The notes: generated from the sequence alone by a model not told the origin. A DNA stretch of 64,000 bases from Sphingomonas sp. OK281 (GCF_900115295.1 NZ_FOVZ01000002.1:248001-312000); one strand, 5' to 3'. Positions 37,093 to 46,382 are shown, numbered from the stretch's first letter. Made by a program: numbers and translations.

Positions 37093-37964
37093 GCGCGACC
37101 ATCATTGACGGCAAGGCCTTCGCCGCCGGCCTCCGGGCCCGTATCGCAAACGGCGTCACCGCCTTTCGGGCCGAGGCGGGCCGCGCGCCCGGCCTCGCCG
37201 TGGTGCTGGTCGGCGAGGATCCCGCCTCCAACGTCTATGTCCGCTCGAAGGGCAAGGCGACGCGCGAAGCCGGGATGGAGAGCATCGAGCACCGGCTGCC
37301 CGCCGACGTGCCGGCCGAGGATCTGCTCGCGCTGGTCGCGACGCTCAACGCCGATGCGACGATCGACGGCATTCTGGTCCAGTTGCCCCTGCCGAAGCAC
37401 ATCGACGAGCAGGCGGTCATTGCCGCGATCGACCCGGACAAGGACGTCGACGGCTTCCACCCGATCAACGCAGGCCGCCTCGCGACGGGCTTGCCCGGGT
37501 TCGTACCGTGCACGCCGCTCGGCTGCGTCATGCTGTTGAAAAGCGTGCTGCCGACCCTCAGCGGGCTCGAGGCGGTCGTCGTCGGTCGCTCGAACATCGT
37601 CGGGAAGCCGATGGCGCAACTGCTGCTCCGCGAGAGCTGCACCGTCACCGTCGTGCATAGCCGCACGCAGGACGTCCCCGCGCATATCCGCCGCGCCGAT
37701 ATCGTCGTCGCGGCGGTCGGTATCCCGGAGATGATCAAGGGCGACTGGCTGAAGCCGGGCGCGACCGTCATCGACGTGGGCATCAACCGCACCGATGCCG
37801 GCCTCGTCGGCGACGTCGATTTCGCCGGCGCGGTCGAGGTCGCGGGTGCGATCACGCCGGTGCCAGGCGGCGTCGGGCCGATGACGATCGCGTGCCTGCT
37901 CCGCAACACGCTGGTCTCGGCGGGCCGTCGCGAAGGCATTGCTATCGACGAGGCCGCGCTGTGA
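37089..37964 (+). CDS. folD: Methylenetetrahydrofolate dehydrogenase / cyclohydrolase
   Basis: Bifunctional enzyme interconverting methylene-, methenyl- and formyl-tetrahydrofolate. The 291 residues show the signature [14 protein letters not shown] (about 50-63, with the catalytic Lys of SKGK), [23 protein letters not shown], and the NADP loop [32 protein letters not shown] lies near the C-terminus. Its ATG overlaps the DUF167 stop, and its TGA overlaps the GTG of marC. Confidence 0.97.
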   Translation: MSATIIDGKAFAAGLRARIANGVTAFRAEAGRAPGLAVVLVGEDPASNVYVRSKGKATREAGMESIEHRLPADVPAEDLLALVATLNADATIDGILVQLPLPKHIDEQAVIAAIDPDKDVDGFHPINAGRLATGLPGFVPCTPLGCVMLLKSVLPTLSGLEAVVVGRSNIVGKPMAQLLLRESCTVTVVHSRTQDVPAHIRRADIVVAAVGIPEMIKGDWLKPGATVIDVGINRTDAGLVGDVDFAGAVEVAGAITPVPGGVGPMTIACLLRNTLVSAGRREGIAIDEAAL

Positions 37965-38581
37965 TCGAACTGTACATCTCGTCGCTGATCACTTTCTTCG
38001 TGGTCATCGATCCGCCGGGCTGCGCGCCGATCTATGCCGGCCTGTCGGCTGGCGCATCGACCGTGCAGAAGCGCGCGATGGCGATGCGTGCGGTCGGCGT
38101 CGCCGCGGCGATCCTGTTCGTGTTCGCGCTGTTCGGCGAGGCATTGCTGAAGGGGTTGGGGATCAGCCTGGCGAGCTTCCGTATTGCCGGCGGCATCATG
38201 CTGTTCCTGATCGCGCTCGAGATGGTGTTCGAGAAGCGCACCGAGCGCCGCGAGGATCGCGCCGCCAAGGTGGCGAGCGATCCCGAGGTCGAGGATGTCT
38301 CGATCTTCCCGATGGCGATGCCGATGATCGCGGGCCCCGGCTCGATCGCGTCGGTGATGCTGTTGATGAGCCGCAACAGCGGGATCGAGCGCTCGGCCGT
38401 GGTGCTGGCTGCAATGGTGACGATCCTGCTGCTGACGCTGGTCGCGCTGCTCGCGGCGGGACCGATCATGCGGATCCTCGGCGCGAAGATCGAGGCGGTG
38501 ATCACCCGGTTGCTTGGCGTGCTGCTCGCCGCGCTGGCGGTGCAGTTCGTGCTCGACGGCTTGTCTGTGGTGCTGCGCTAA
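37961..38581 (+). CDS. MarC-family membrane protein
   Basis: A 206-residue protein with about six membrane helices, of the MarC/NAAT family. These are thought to transport small neutral compounds, but the function is poorly known. [18 protein letters not shown] near residue 14 and [19 protein letters not shown] near 112 are the two pseudo-repeat family motifs. The start is GTG 37961, overlapping the folD stop (GTGA). A GTCAT-type repeat follows the stop. Confidence 0.92.
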   Translation: MIELYISSLITFFVVIDPPGCAPIYAGLSAGASTVQKRAMAMRAVGVAAAILFVFALFGEALLKGLGISLASFRIAGGIMLFLIALEMVFEKRTERREDRAAKVASDPEVEDVSIFPMAMPMIAGPGSIASVMLLMSRNSGIERSAVVLAAMVTILLLTLVALLAAGPIMRILGAKIEAVITRLLGVLLAALAVQFVLDGLSVVLR

Positions 38582-38597
38582 CCCCGTAACTCTAGCC

Positions 38598-38691
38598 GTC
38601 ATCCCCCGCGAAGCCGGGGACCCATATCCTGTGATTTCACCGACAGAGCTCGCAGACAGCCAGAATGGGGCCCCGCCTTCGCGAGGATGAC
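38598..38691. repeat. Bipartite palindromic repeat (GTCATCCCCCGCGAAGCCGG type)
   Basis: GTCATCCCCCGCGAAGCCGG with GGACCCA faces TGGGGCCCCGCCTTCGCGAG with GATGAC over about 45 bases. It shares its CGCGAAG core with family G and its GTCAT ends with family I. It separates two convergent genes. Confidence 0.85.
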
Positions 38692-38702
38692 GGCCGTGCG
38701 GT

Positions 38703-40490
38703 TCAGTCCACCTTGAACAATCGCAGCGGCGACTTCGCCGGCAGCGGCAGCGGGGTCAGCCACGCCGGCACCTCGTTCTTCGCCAACTCGGCATAGAACC
38801 CCTTCGGGCTACGCGCCTTGTAGTTGGTCGATTCCGCCGCGTTCGGGCATAGCAGCAGCATCGTCGCGCCATGGCGCTTGATGATCGCATGGGCCTCTTC
38901 CGCAGACCGCCCGAACGCATGCTGGACATCGAGGATCGCATCGCCGTTGCGGTGATACGGACCCGCGATCGCGTCGTGATGCGTGATCGTGATCAGTCGC
39001 GGGCCCATGTCGACGAAGGTAAAGATCGTTTGCGCGGGGTATTTGTTCAGCGCGAGCAGCACGGTCGTGCGCAGGCAATCGCCCGTCGCCATGTTGACGC
39101 GCTTCTCATACGGCTTCGGCCGGTCGATCGGCAGGTATTTGATCACCATGCCGGCGAACAGTCCGGACACGATCAGGAACGCGCCGGCCGTGCCCAGCAC
39201 GCGCACCGCGATCGACCGATTGCCAAGCAAGCGCGGCAGGATCAGCCAGCCGAGCGCCGTCGCGCCCGGAACCGCGAGCAGCTGTGCCGCCGGCCCCGCG
39301 CGGACCTGCCACAACAGCATCGCGCAGGCGAACGCGGTGAACAGCGCGACCGCCGCCCAGCCTATGGCCGTTCGATCGCGTCGTGCCTGCCATGCCGCGA
39401 AGATCGCGCCGATCAGACCGATGATCGGCAACGTCGCCATCGAGAACCCGACGCGGAAACTGTGCTTGTAGATCGGCTTGGCCTCGCGGACGTTGTCCAA
39501 CCAGTTGCGTTGCAGCTCGGGCGAGATACCCTCTGGTCGGCCCAGGCATTGCGGGAACACCAGTACAAAGCCGGCGACGATCACAGCCCCCGCGGCCACC
39601 GCCAGCGCCAGCCGGGTGCCGCGCGATGCCGGCCCGAACCGTGCGAGCAGGAACAGCAGCATCCCCGCCGCGATCATCACGCTCAACCACACGGGCGTCA
39701 GCGCATCGCAGCGCATCGCCTGGTTGGCGTTCGACGCGAACAGCGCGAACCCGAGCGTGCTGCCGCCGCCGAGCGTCAACGCGTAGATCGACAGGCGCTC
39801 GGCTTCCGACCGGTCCCACACCCAGCGCAGTGCGATGATAGCCCCTGCCATTGCCGCATAGGGCAGGAGTTCGAGCCCGATCGACAGCGACACCGCGCTC
39901 GCGATACCGACCATCGCGCCACCGCGACGGCCGTTCGTATCGCACAGCCCCGCGACCGTGAGGCTCAACATCGCCAGCTGCCAGCCGTGATGATCGATCC
40001 GCTCGGGCATGAACATCAACATCGTGCCGACGGCACCGACGAGGAAGACGATCGCCAACGGCCACGCATACGGGCTGATCAAACGCCGCACGGTCGCGCC
40101 GATACCCAGCATCGCGATCGATAACGGCAGCAGCGGTGCGATGCCGCAGGCGAGCCGCTCGGCCCAGCTGTTGGTGGTGAAGAGGCGGAAGAACAGGATC
40201 AGTGCTGCGATCGGCAGGTCGACGATACGGCTCCAGTGGATGTCGAAGCCGACCGGCGGGTTCAGCCTGTAGTTGCGCAGATCGTACCAGCCCTGCCCGT
40301 CGAGCAGCGCGCGGACCTGCATCAGGCGCATGTTGTCGTCGGTGTCGCCGAGCGACAGCCAGCGGATCTGGCCCCAGCGATCGAAGATCGACCACGCCGC
40401 CACCGCAACCCAGGCAACGAGCGTCAGCGCGATCCAATGCCGATCGAGTGCGTCGAGCAGCGTCCGCCGCTGAGTTGGTGCCTGATCCAA
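38703..40490 (-). CDS. Large GT-C-like membrane protein (candidate glycosyltransferase)
   Basis: A 595-residue integral membrane protein with about twelve helices and a soluble C-terminal domain of ~125 residues. The first periplasmic loop after helix 1 reads GDTDDNMRLMQVRALLDGQ (about residues 48-66). Its acidic pair followed by Arg recalls the catalytic loop of GT-C enzymes such as STT3 or ArnT relatives. RLNPPVGFDIHWSRIVDLP follows. The C-terminal domain has GPRLITITHHDAIAGPYHRN, also STT3-like. Neighbours GtrA, a methyltransferase and a GtrB-like GT2 suggest it uses polyprenyl-linked sugars. No WWD-type motif was found, so the assignment is tentative. Confidence 0.6.
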   Translation of the reverse strand: MDQAPTQRRTLLDALDRHWIALTLVAWVAVAAWSIFDRWGQIRWLSLGDTDDNMRLMQVRALLDGQGWYDLRNYRLNPPVGFDIHWSRIVDLPIAALILFFRLFTTNSWAERLACGIAPLLPLSIAMLGIGATVRRLISPYAWPLAIVFLVGAVGTMLMFMPERIDHHGWQLAMLSLTVAGLCDTNGRRGGAMVGIASAVSLSIGLELLPYAAMAGAIIALRWVWDRSEAERLSIYALTLGGGSTLGFALFASNANQAMRCDALTPVWLSVMIAAGMLLFLLARFGPASRGTRLALAVAAGAVIVAGFVLVFPQCLGRPEGISPELQRNWLDNVREAKPIYKHSFRVGFSMATLPIIGLIGAIFAAWQARRDRTAIGWAAVALFTAFACAMLLWQVRAGPAAQLLAVPGATALGWLILPRLLGNRSIAVRVLGTAGAFLIVSGLFAGMVIKYLPIDRPKPYEKRVNMATGDCLRTTVLLALNKYPAQTIFTFVDMGPRLITITHHDAIAGPYHRNGDAILDVQHAFGRSAEEAHAIIKRHGATMLLLCPNAAESTNYKARSPKGFYAELAKNEVPAWLTPLPLPAKSPLRLFKVD

Positions 40491-40580
40491 AACGCTTTCC
40501 TCCAGCCCGCACGCACTCTAGATGCGCGGGCATATCTCAAGCGTCGCTCTATCGCGGTGTTGGTAAAGAACAAGGCGGGC

Positions 40581-41006
40581 ATGCAGGCGATTTGGCGACA
40601 AATGGAGCAGATGCGGGCGAGCGGCGTGCTCGGCCAGCTCGTGCGCTTCGGGATCGCCGGCGGGATTTCCAGCGTCGTGTACTCGCTCGTCTACCTGCCG
40701 CTGACCGCGTACGTGTTCCCGCCACGCCAGGCGGTGGCGGCGGTGCCGTTCGCGTTTGCCGTCGCGGTCGTGGTCGGGTTCTTCCTCCACAGCCGCTGGA
40801 GCTTCAAGGGGCACGCAAAGGAGCCCGGCGCGGGGCGCCACGTGAAGTTCGTCATCGTCCAGGGCTCGGGGCTCGCGCTCAATGCGGTCATCACCTGGAT
40901 CGGTACGGCGCTGCTGCACCTGCATCCGTGGATCCCGCTGATACCGGCCGTCTTCCTTGCCGCGATCGTGACGTTCGTGCTCAACCGTTTCTGGGTTTTC
41001 AACTGA
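40581..41006 (+). CDS. GtrA-family flippase-like membrane protein
   Basis: A 141-residue protein of the GtrA family, proposed to flip undecaprenyl-phosphate-linked sugars. It shows LVRFGIAGGISSVVYSLVYL, FAVAVVVGFFLHSRWSFKG and the C-terminal ATFVLNRFWVF-like VTFVLNRFWVFN, the classic GtrA ending. Four helices are visible. ATG 40581 has AAGGCGGGC before it; GTG 40557 is an alternative start. It is divergent from the GT-C-like gene and followed 30 bases later by the methyltransferase. Confidence 0.92.
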   Translation: MQAIWRQMEQMRASGVLGQLVRFGIAGGISSVVYSLVYLPLTAYVFPPRQAVAAVPFAFAVAVVVGFFLHSRWSFKGHAKEPGAGRHVKFVIVQGSGLALNAVITWIGTALLHLHPWIPLIPAVFLAAIVTFVLNRFWVFN

Positions 41007-41036
41007 CATGAATTTCAACCGCAGGGCCGACACTTA

Positions 41037-41765
41037 ATGGACCGCATCGTCTACGACCGGATGGCCGCGCACGACTCCACCCACTGGTGGTACCGCGCCC
41101 GCCGCGACATCCTGGCGGATTACCTGACCCGCTACGGCGCATTGCCGAAGGATGCGAAGATCCTCGAGATCGGTTGCGGCACCGGGCATAACCTGCCGAT
41201 GCTGGCAGAGTTCGGCGAGATCGACGCGATCGAGATCGATCCGGCGGCGCGCGAGATCGCCAGCGAGCGGCTGGGCAAGCCGGTGGGCGCTGCGCCGTTG
41301 CCCGAACTCCCGGGCGTCCCCCGCGCGCACTATGACCTGATCGCGGTGCTGGATGTGGTCGAGCATATCGAGGACGATGTCGCGGCGTTGAAGGCGATGG
41401 CGGATTGCCTTGCGCCGGGTGGCAAGATCCTGATCGCGGTGCCGGCGCATGCGTGGCTGTGGAGCGCGCACGACGTGGTGAACCACCACCATCGGCGCTA
41501 TTCGAAGGCGACGTTGCAGGCAGCGATCGAGACCGCCGGGCTGAAGCCGGAGAAGCTGGGCTATTTCAATTCGCTGCTGTTCCCGCTGGCGGCGGCGGCG
41601 CGGATCGCCGGGCGGATGACCGGGCGCGACGACAGCGACGATTCGCCGCCGCCGAAGCTGGTGAATGCGCTGTTCGAGAAGATCTTTCGGCTGGAGCGCC
41701 ATCTGGTCGGGCGCGTGCCGATGACGCCGGGGGTTTCTATCGTGACGCTGGCGGTGCCGCGGTAG
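41037..41765 (+). CDS. Class I SAM-dependent methyltransferase
   Basis: A 242-residue methyltransferase with the SAM-binding motif ILEIGCGTGHNLPML at about residues 41-55. DAIEIDPAAREIA is the acidic loop, and DLIAVLDVVEHIEDD is motif post-II. APGGKILIAVPAH is motif III. HDVVNHHHRRYSKATL is common in methyltransferases encoded with glycan genes. It follows gtrA, so it may methylate a glycan or lipid-linked sugar. The sequence alone does not give the substrate. Confidence 0.9.
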   Translation: MDRIVYDRMAAHDSTHWWYRARRDILADYLTRYGALPKDAKILEIGCGTGHNLPMLAEFGEIDAIEIDPAAREIASERLGKPVGAAPLPELPGVPRAHYDLIAVLDVVEHIEDDVAALKAMADCLAPGGKILIAVPAHAWLWSAHDVVNHHHRRYSKATLQAAIETAGLKPEKLGYFNSLLFPLAAAARIAGRMTGRDDSDDSPPPKLVNALFEKIFRLERHLVGRVPMTPGVSIVTLAVPR

Positions 41766-41774
41766 GGCTGCCTC

Positions 41775-41890
41775 GATCCTCCCCTGGCAGGGGAGGTGTC
41801 GCGTAGCGACGGAGGGGTGTCTCCCTATCGAGAGCGCGTCACCCCTCCGTCAGCGCTATGCGCTGCCACCTCCCCTTGCAGGGGAGGATT
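41775..41890. repeat. Bipartite palindromic repeat, short-arm family A
   Basis: ATCCTCCCCTGGCAGGGGAG with GTGTCGCGTAGCGACGG and the partner CCGTCAGCGCTATGCGCTGC with CACCTCCCCTTGCAGGGGAG. It lies between convergent genes, next to a family-F copy. The 316-bp gap (41766-42081) holds nothing else recognisable. Confidence 0.9.
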
Positions 41891-41950
41891 GGCAGCAAAT
41901 TCGGTGCGGCGGGGGTGAAGGACACCCGCGCTGAATTTCTTAGGGAAGCA

Positions 41951-42054
41951 CCACCCCGGCGAAGGCCGGGGCCCAATTGGGGGACGTGGCCAACTGAGGT
42001 CCGCGCTCCGTTACTGCGACCTTTCCAATTGGGCCCCGGCCTTCGCCGGGGTGG
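41951..42054. repeat. Bipartite palindromic repeat, family F (inverted)
   Basis: CCACCCCGGCGAAGGCCGGG and CCCGGCCTTCGCCGGGGTGG. Its spacer, read in reverse complement, matches those of 18246 and 63269, so this copy is inverted relative to them. Confidence 0.92.
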
Positions 42055-42081
42055 TGTGAGGATCGGGGTAGGCGGTGTTCG

Positions 42082-43104
42082 TCAGTCTACGCGGATTGGT
42101 AGGGACGTGTCAGGCAACCGTACTACGTCCACCGGCTCCGCGCGGAACCCTAGCGTCGCTTTCCCCTGGATCGGGCCCGCGACGTCCGCGACGATATATA
42201 GCGGCCGTCGTTTCGACTCGACATACAGCCGCCCCAGATATTCGCCGATCATCCCCAGCACGAACATCTGTACCGCACCCAGGAACACGGTGACCAGCAT
42301 CGTCGAGGTCCAGCCCTGCACCGCGCTGCCCGAGAGCCAGCCGATCGCGATGTAGACGAACAGGAGCAGCGACACGCCGGTCAGCGCGAGCCCGGCGTGG
42401 CTGGCGAAGCGCAACGGCGCGGTCGAGAAGCCGGTGACGGCGTCGAACGCGAGGCGGATCATCTTCGCCAGAGGGTAGCTCGTTTCGCCCGCGAGCCGCT
42501 CGGCGCGATCGTAGGGGAACGGGACCTGCTTGAAGCCGATCCAGGCGACCATGCCGCGGATGAAGCGCGCCTGCTCGGGGAGCGACAGGAACGCGTCGAG
42601 CGCACGCCGGCTCATCAGGCGGAAGTCGCCGGTGTCGAGCGGGATCGGCGTTTCGGTCATCCGGGTCAGCAGCCGGTAGAAGGCGGCGGCGGTGGCTTTC
42701 TTGAAGACGGTTTCGCCCGCGCGCTGGCGGCGCACCGCGTACACCACGTCGGCCTGGCTTGCCGCCATCGCCGCGCGCATGTCGGACAGCAGTTCGGGCG
42801 GGTCCTGGAGATCGGCATCGATGATCAGGATCTGCTCGCCCGCGCAAAGGTCTAGGCCGGCGGTCAGCGCGAGCTGGTGCCCGTGGTTGCGCGAAAGGTT
42901 GATCGCGACCAGCCGCGGGTCGGCGGCGGCGAGGCGCTGCATCACCGGCCAGCTGTCGTCGCGCGAGCCGTCGTTGATCAGGACGATCTCGTAATCGTCG
43001 CCGACCGCGACCTTCGCCGCGCCGGAAATACGCGCGTGCAGAATGTCGAGGCACGCCGCCTCGTTATAGCAGGGGACGACGATCGAAAGGGACGGACGGT
43101 TCAT
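42082..43104 (-). CDS. GtrB/DPM-like glycosyltransferase family 2 membrane enzyme
   Basis: A 340-residue enzyme that likely loads a sugar onto undecaprenyl phosphate. The GT2 domain (about 1-215) starts SIVVPCYNEAACLDIL, with VLINDGSRDDSW and the metal-binding LIIDADLQDPPELL. LDTGDFRLMSRRALDAFL is typical of the polyprenyl-phosphate branch. Two C-terminal helices (about 230-255 and 263-290) anchor it, as in GtrB. It completes the three classes expected of a Gtr system, with the nearby GtrA and GT-C-like proteins. It is convergent with the methyltransferase. Confidence 0.9.
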   Translation of the reverse strand: MNRPSLSIVVPCYNEAACLDILHARISGAAKVAVGDDYEIVLINDGSRDDSWPVMQRLAAADPRLVAINLSRNHGHQLALTAGLDLCAGEQILIIDADLQDPPELLSDMRAAMAASQADVVYAVRRQRAGETVFKKATAAAFYRLLTRMTETPIPLDTGDFRLMSRRALDAFLSLPEQARFIRGMVAWIGFKQVPFPYDRAERLAGETSYPLAKMIRLAFDAVTGFSTAPLRFASHAGLALTGVSLLLFVYIAIGWLSGSAVQGWTSTMLVTVFLGAVQMFVLGMIGEYLGRLYVESKRRPLYIVADVAGPIQGKATLGFRAEPVDVVRLPDTSLPIRVD

Positions 43105-43151
43105 CTGCCCCGTCTAGCGTCCGTCGCGCCCGCCGTCATCGTCGGATGTTT

Positions 43152-45257
43152 CTACACCCGCTCCACGGTGTGAACCGCATCCGCCGCGCGCAAGCCCGCC
43201 ATCAGCCGCATCAGCTGCTGCACGTCGTGCACCTCGACGTCGATCTCGTTGGTGTGGAAGCTCTTGTCGCGCGTATCGAGCCGCAGGTTGATGATGTTCG
43301 CCTTGTGCCCGCCGATGATCGACGAGACGATGCCGAGCGAGCCCGGCTCGTTCTTCACCATCACCGATATCCGCGCAACGGCGCCTTCGGTCTCGTCGCC
43401 CCAGGCGACGTCGACCCAGTCGGTCTCGTTCTCGGAGCGCTCGGCGAGTTCGCCCAGCACGCGGCAGTCGATCGCGTGAACCTCGATCCCCGCATCCGGC
43501 CGACGCAACCCGACGATCCGGTCGCCCGGTACCGGATGACAGCACGTCGCAAGGTCATAGGCGACACCGGGGGTCAGCCCCTTGATCGAGATCGCGCTTG
43601 ATTGCGGCGCGAGCGCATGCGTCACGTCCGCGCCCGCCGAGCCCGGCATCAGCGCCTCCATCACCGCGGCATCGGACAGCGTCCGCCGCGCGATCGCGAC
43701 CATCAGCGACGAATCATCGGGCAGCTTCAGGCGCTTCAGCGCGTGGCTCAGTGCATCGGCGCCGATCTGCGCGGGCAGGCGGGTGACGATATCCTCGTAC
43801 AGGGTCTGGCCAAGTGCGACCTGCTCGACGCGCTCCTTCTGGCGGAGGTGGCGGCGGATCGCGGCCAGCGCCTTGCCGGTGGTCGCGACGTTGAGCCATT
43901 GCGGCTGCGGCGACTGGCCCTTCGAGCGCAGGATTTGGACCTGGTCACCGTTCTCGATCACCGTCGACAGCGGCACGACGCGGCCGTTGACCTTCGCGCC
44001 GACCGCCTGATCGCCGAGATCGGTGTGCACCGCGTAGGCGAAGTCGATCGAGGTCGCGCCCTTGGGCAACTGGATCAGCTCGCCCTTCGGCGTGAACGCG
44101 AAGATGCGATCGGTGTACATCGCCATACGCGTGTGTTCGAGCAGCTCTTCCGGGCTCTCGGCGGTATCGAGGATCTCGACGAGGTCGCGGATCCAGCTGA
44201 CCTGCCGGTCGCTGCCGTTGATCTGCTGCTTGTAGGCCCAGTGCGCCGCCAGCCCGAACTCGGCCTGGGCGTGCATGTCGGCGGTGCGGATCTGGATCTC
44301 GATCCGCGCGCTGTCGGCGTGGATCACCGAGGTGTGCAGCGAGCGATAGCCGTTGCGCTTGGGCGTCGAAATGTAGTCCTTGAACCGGCCCGGCACCATC
44401 GGCCAGCGCTGGTGGATGATCCCGAGCACCCGGTAGCAATCCTCCTCGGTCGGGACGATCGCGCGGAAGGCCATTACATCGGAGAGTTGTTCGAAGCTGA
44501 TGTGGCGTTCGGACATTTTGCGGAAGATCGAATAGGGGTGTTTTTCGCGTCCCGAGATCTCCGCATCGACGCCGGCGCGCGACAGCACCAGCTTCAGGCC
44601 GGAGGCGATCTTTGCGATGCGATCGCCGTCGCCCTGCTTGAGCTGTTCGAGGCGGCGGTTGATCGATTCGGACGCTTCGGGCTCGAGCTGTTCGAACGCG
44701 AGCGACTGCATCTCGCGCATGAACTCGTACATGCCGATCCGCTCGGCGAGCGGCGCGTAGATGTCCATCGTCTCCTTGGCGATGCGACGGCGCTTCTCGG
44801 GCTTGGCGATGTGATGCAGCGTCCGCATGTTGTGCAGACGGTCGGCGAGCTTCACCAGCAGTACGCGGATGTCGTCGGACATCGCGAGGAGGAATTTGCG
44901 TAGGTTCTCCGCGGCGCGTTCGTTCTCGGTCTGCGCCTCGATCTTGCTGAGCTTTGTCACGCCATCGACCAGCCGCGCGACGGAGGCGCCGAACAGCCGC
45001 TCGATCTCCTCGGGCGTGGCGACCGTATCCTCGATCGTGTCGTGGAGGATCGCGGTGGCGATCGTCTCGGCATCGAGATGGAGGTCGGTCAGGATCCCGG
45101 CCACCTCGATCGGGTGGCTGAAATACGGATCGCCGCTCGCGCGCTTCTGCGACCCATGCGCCTGCATCGAGAAGACATAGGCGCGGTTCAGCATCGCCTC
45201 GTCGGCGTCGGGATCGTAGTCGAGGACGCGATCGACCAGTTCATATTGGCGCAGCAC
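43152..45257 (-). CDS. RelA/SpoT bifunctional (p)ppGpp synthetase/hydrolase
   Basis: Makes and degrades the stringent-response alarmone. The hydrolase HD domain (about 20-170) has YFSHPIEVAGIL and the catalytic AILHDTIEDT. VKLADRLHNMRTL follows. The synthetase domain (about 215-330) carries GRFKDYISTPKRNGYRSLHT. TGS (about 380-440: GATSIDFAYAVHTDLGD) and a C-terminal ACT domain (ISVMVKNEPGSLGIVSSIIGG) complete the 701-residue long form. Both catalytic sites look intact, as expected of the single Rsh of Alphaproteobacteria. GTG 45257 is preferred because it gives the canonical VLRQYELVDRVLDYDPDADE start. Confidence 0.95.
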   Translation of the reverse strand: MLRQYELVDRVLDYDPDADEAMLNRAYVFSMQAHGSQKRASGDPYFSHPIEVAGILTDLHLDAETIATAILHDTIEDTVATPEEIERLFGASVARLVDGVTKLSKIEAQTENERAAENLRKFLLAMSDDIRVLLVKLADRLHNMRTLHHIAKPEKRRRIAKETMDIYAPLAERIGMYEFMREMQSLAFEQLEPEASESINRRLEQLKQGDGDRIAKIASGLKLVLSRAGVDAEISGREKHPYSIFRKMSERHISFEQLSDVMAFRAIVPTEEDCYRVLGIIHQRWPMVPGRFKDYISTPKRNGYRSLHTSVIHADSARIEIQIRTADMHAQAEFGLAAHWAYKQQINGSDRQVSWIRDLVEILDTAESPEELLEHTRMAMYTDRIFAFTPKGELIQLPKGATSIDFAYAVHTDLGDQAVGAKVNGRVVPLSTVIENGDQVQILRSKGQSPQPQWLNVATTGKALAAIRRHLRQKERVEQVALGQTLYEDIVTRLPAQIGADALSHALKRLKLPDDSSLMVAIARRTLSDAAVMEALMPGSAGADVTHALAPQSSAISIKGLTPGVAYDLATCCHPVPGDRIVGLRRPDAGIEVHAIDCRVLGELAERSENETDWVDVAWGDETEGAVARISVMVKNEPGSLGIVSSIIGGHKANIINLRLDTRDKSFHTNEIDVEVHDVQQLMRLMAGLRAADAVHTVERV

Positions 45258-45304
45258 GGACCGTAGATGGGGCCGGGCTGCGCCCTTTTGCAACAAAATC
45301 CTTG

Positions 45305-45634
45305 TTATCTCGCGTGGTTGTTGCACGCGGCGAGCGCTTCGGCGTCATAGGCCTTGCCCGCGACCGTGAAACTGGCGAGCGGCCCGGCGCGCTTGGCGAC
45401 CGCGGCACAGAGGATAACGTCGCGTTGTGGCGCCTTGCTGGCGACGAACGCCGCATTCTCCCAGCGCCACGGCGTGCCGTTGGTGATCAGCCGCGTCGAG
45501 GCGGGCGCCGCGGCGGGGACGGCAACATAATAATTGATCGGGGTCTGGGCCGATGCCGGTGTCGCGACCAGCGCGGCGAACCCCGTCGCCAGAGCGGGTA
45601 CGGCGGTCAGAAGGGCGCGAGTGATGCGAGACAT
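45305..45634 (-). CDS. Small secreted protein of unknown function
   Basis: A 109-residue protein with a clear Sec signal peptide: MSRITRALLTAVPALATGFAALVATPASAQ, shown in two parts as a basic start and a hydrophobic core ending in the cleavage site ASAQ near residue 30. The mature part has two Cys residues (ILCAAV and AACNNHAR) that could form a disulphide, and no recognisable domain. It is divergent from the HxlR regulator, with a perfect palindrome between them, so it is a likely regulatory target. Confidence 0.75.
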   Translation of the reverse strand: MSRITRALLTAVPALATGFAALVATPASAQTPINYYVAVPAAAPASTRLITNGTPWRWENAAFVASKAPQRDVILCAAVAKRAGPLASFTVAGKAYDAEALAACNNHAR

Positions 45635-45678
45635 CGGTCGACTCCTAAAAGGTTTCTAATTGCTACTTATCTGGATAC

Positions 45679-45700
45679 GTTTTCAGTTGCAACTGAAAAC
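45679..45700. promoter_or_regulatory. Perfect 22-bp palindrome, candidate HxlR operator
   Basis: GTTTTCAGTTG is followed directly by its exact reverse complement. It lies 44 bases upstream of the secreted-protein start and 74 bases upstream of the hxlR GTG, in a divergent promoter region. Confidence 0.7.
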
Positions 45701-45774
45701 TGACCGCCATTCCGCTCCGGCATTTCGCTTCGGCCTTTTATGCGGTACCGTTGCTGTCCAATAAGGAAGACGCC

Positions 45775-46254
45775 GTGGGAAAATTGCGCGAACCCCTGCT
45801 CGAATGCAGCCTGCCTGCCGCGCTGGAGGCGATGGGCGAGCGCTGGTCGTTCCTGATCCTGCGCGCGTCGTTCAATGGCCTGCATCATTTCGAGGAGTTC
45901 CAGTCGGAACTGGGGATCGCGCGCAATATCCTGGCGAACCGGCTGGCGCGGCTGGTCGAGCATGGGATTCTGGAGCGGCAGCCTATTCCGGAGGACCGGC
46001 GGAAGATCGCCTACGGCCTGACCGACAAGGGTTTCGCGCTGCTGCCGACGATGATCGCGCTGCGGCAGTGGGGCGAGCGGTGGGAGACGTGCGTGCCGGC
46101 GTTCCCGATCCTGGTCGACGAGCGCGATCGGCGGCCGTTGCAACCGGTGTCGGTGCGGTCGCATGATGGGCGGGTGCTGGGGAAGGGGGATCTTATCTGG
46201 GCGCTGCCTGGGGAGGTTGCGGGGGATGGGGTGGAGGCTGAGGCGGCGGAGTAA
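45775..46254 (+). CDS. HxlR-family transcriptional regulator
   Basis: A 159-residue winged-helix regulator of the HxlR type. The family start CSLPAALEAMGERWSFLILRASF (central residues CSLPAALEAMGERWSF) carries the conserved Cys. HFEEFQSELGIARNILANRL is the recognition helix region and RKIAYGLTDKGFALLP the wing. HxlR proteins often respond to electrophiles or redox signals through that Cys. GTG 45775 is chosen because AAGGAAG lies seven bases upstream; a TTG at 45751 has no such site. The last 35 residues are acidic and variable. Confidence 0.92.
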   Translation: MGKLREPLLECSLPAALEAMGERWSFLILRASFNGLHHFEEFQSELGIARNILANRLARLVEHGILERQPIPEDRRKIAYGLTDKGFALLPTMIALRQWGERWETCVPAFPILVDERDRRPLQPVSVRSHDGRVLGKGDLIWALPGEVAGDGVEAEAAE

Positions 46255-46266
46255 TCCCCCTTCTGC

Positions 46267-46370
46267 TCCCCTCCCTGGAAGGGAGGGGCTGGGGGTGGGT
46301 CGGCTCGGGGCTAGTGCCGGCGTTCGCCAATGAGCCGACCCACCCCCTACCCCTCCCTTCCAGGGAGGGG
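46267..46370. repeat. Bipartite palindromic repeat, family E
   Basis: CCCCTCCCTGGAAGGGAGGG with GCTGGGGGTGGGTCGGC faces GAGCCGACCCACCCCCTACC with CCTCCCTTCCAGGGAGGGG. It lies between convergent genes and ends about 12 bases before the thioesterase stop. Confidence 0.92.
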
Positions 46371-46382
46371 GGGACTGTTGCG

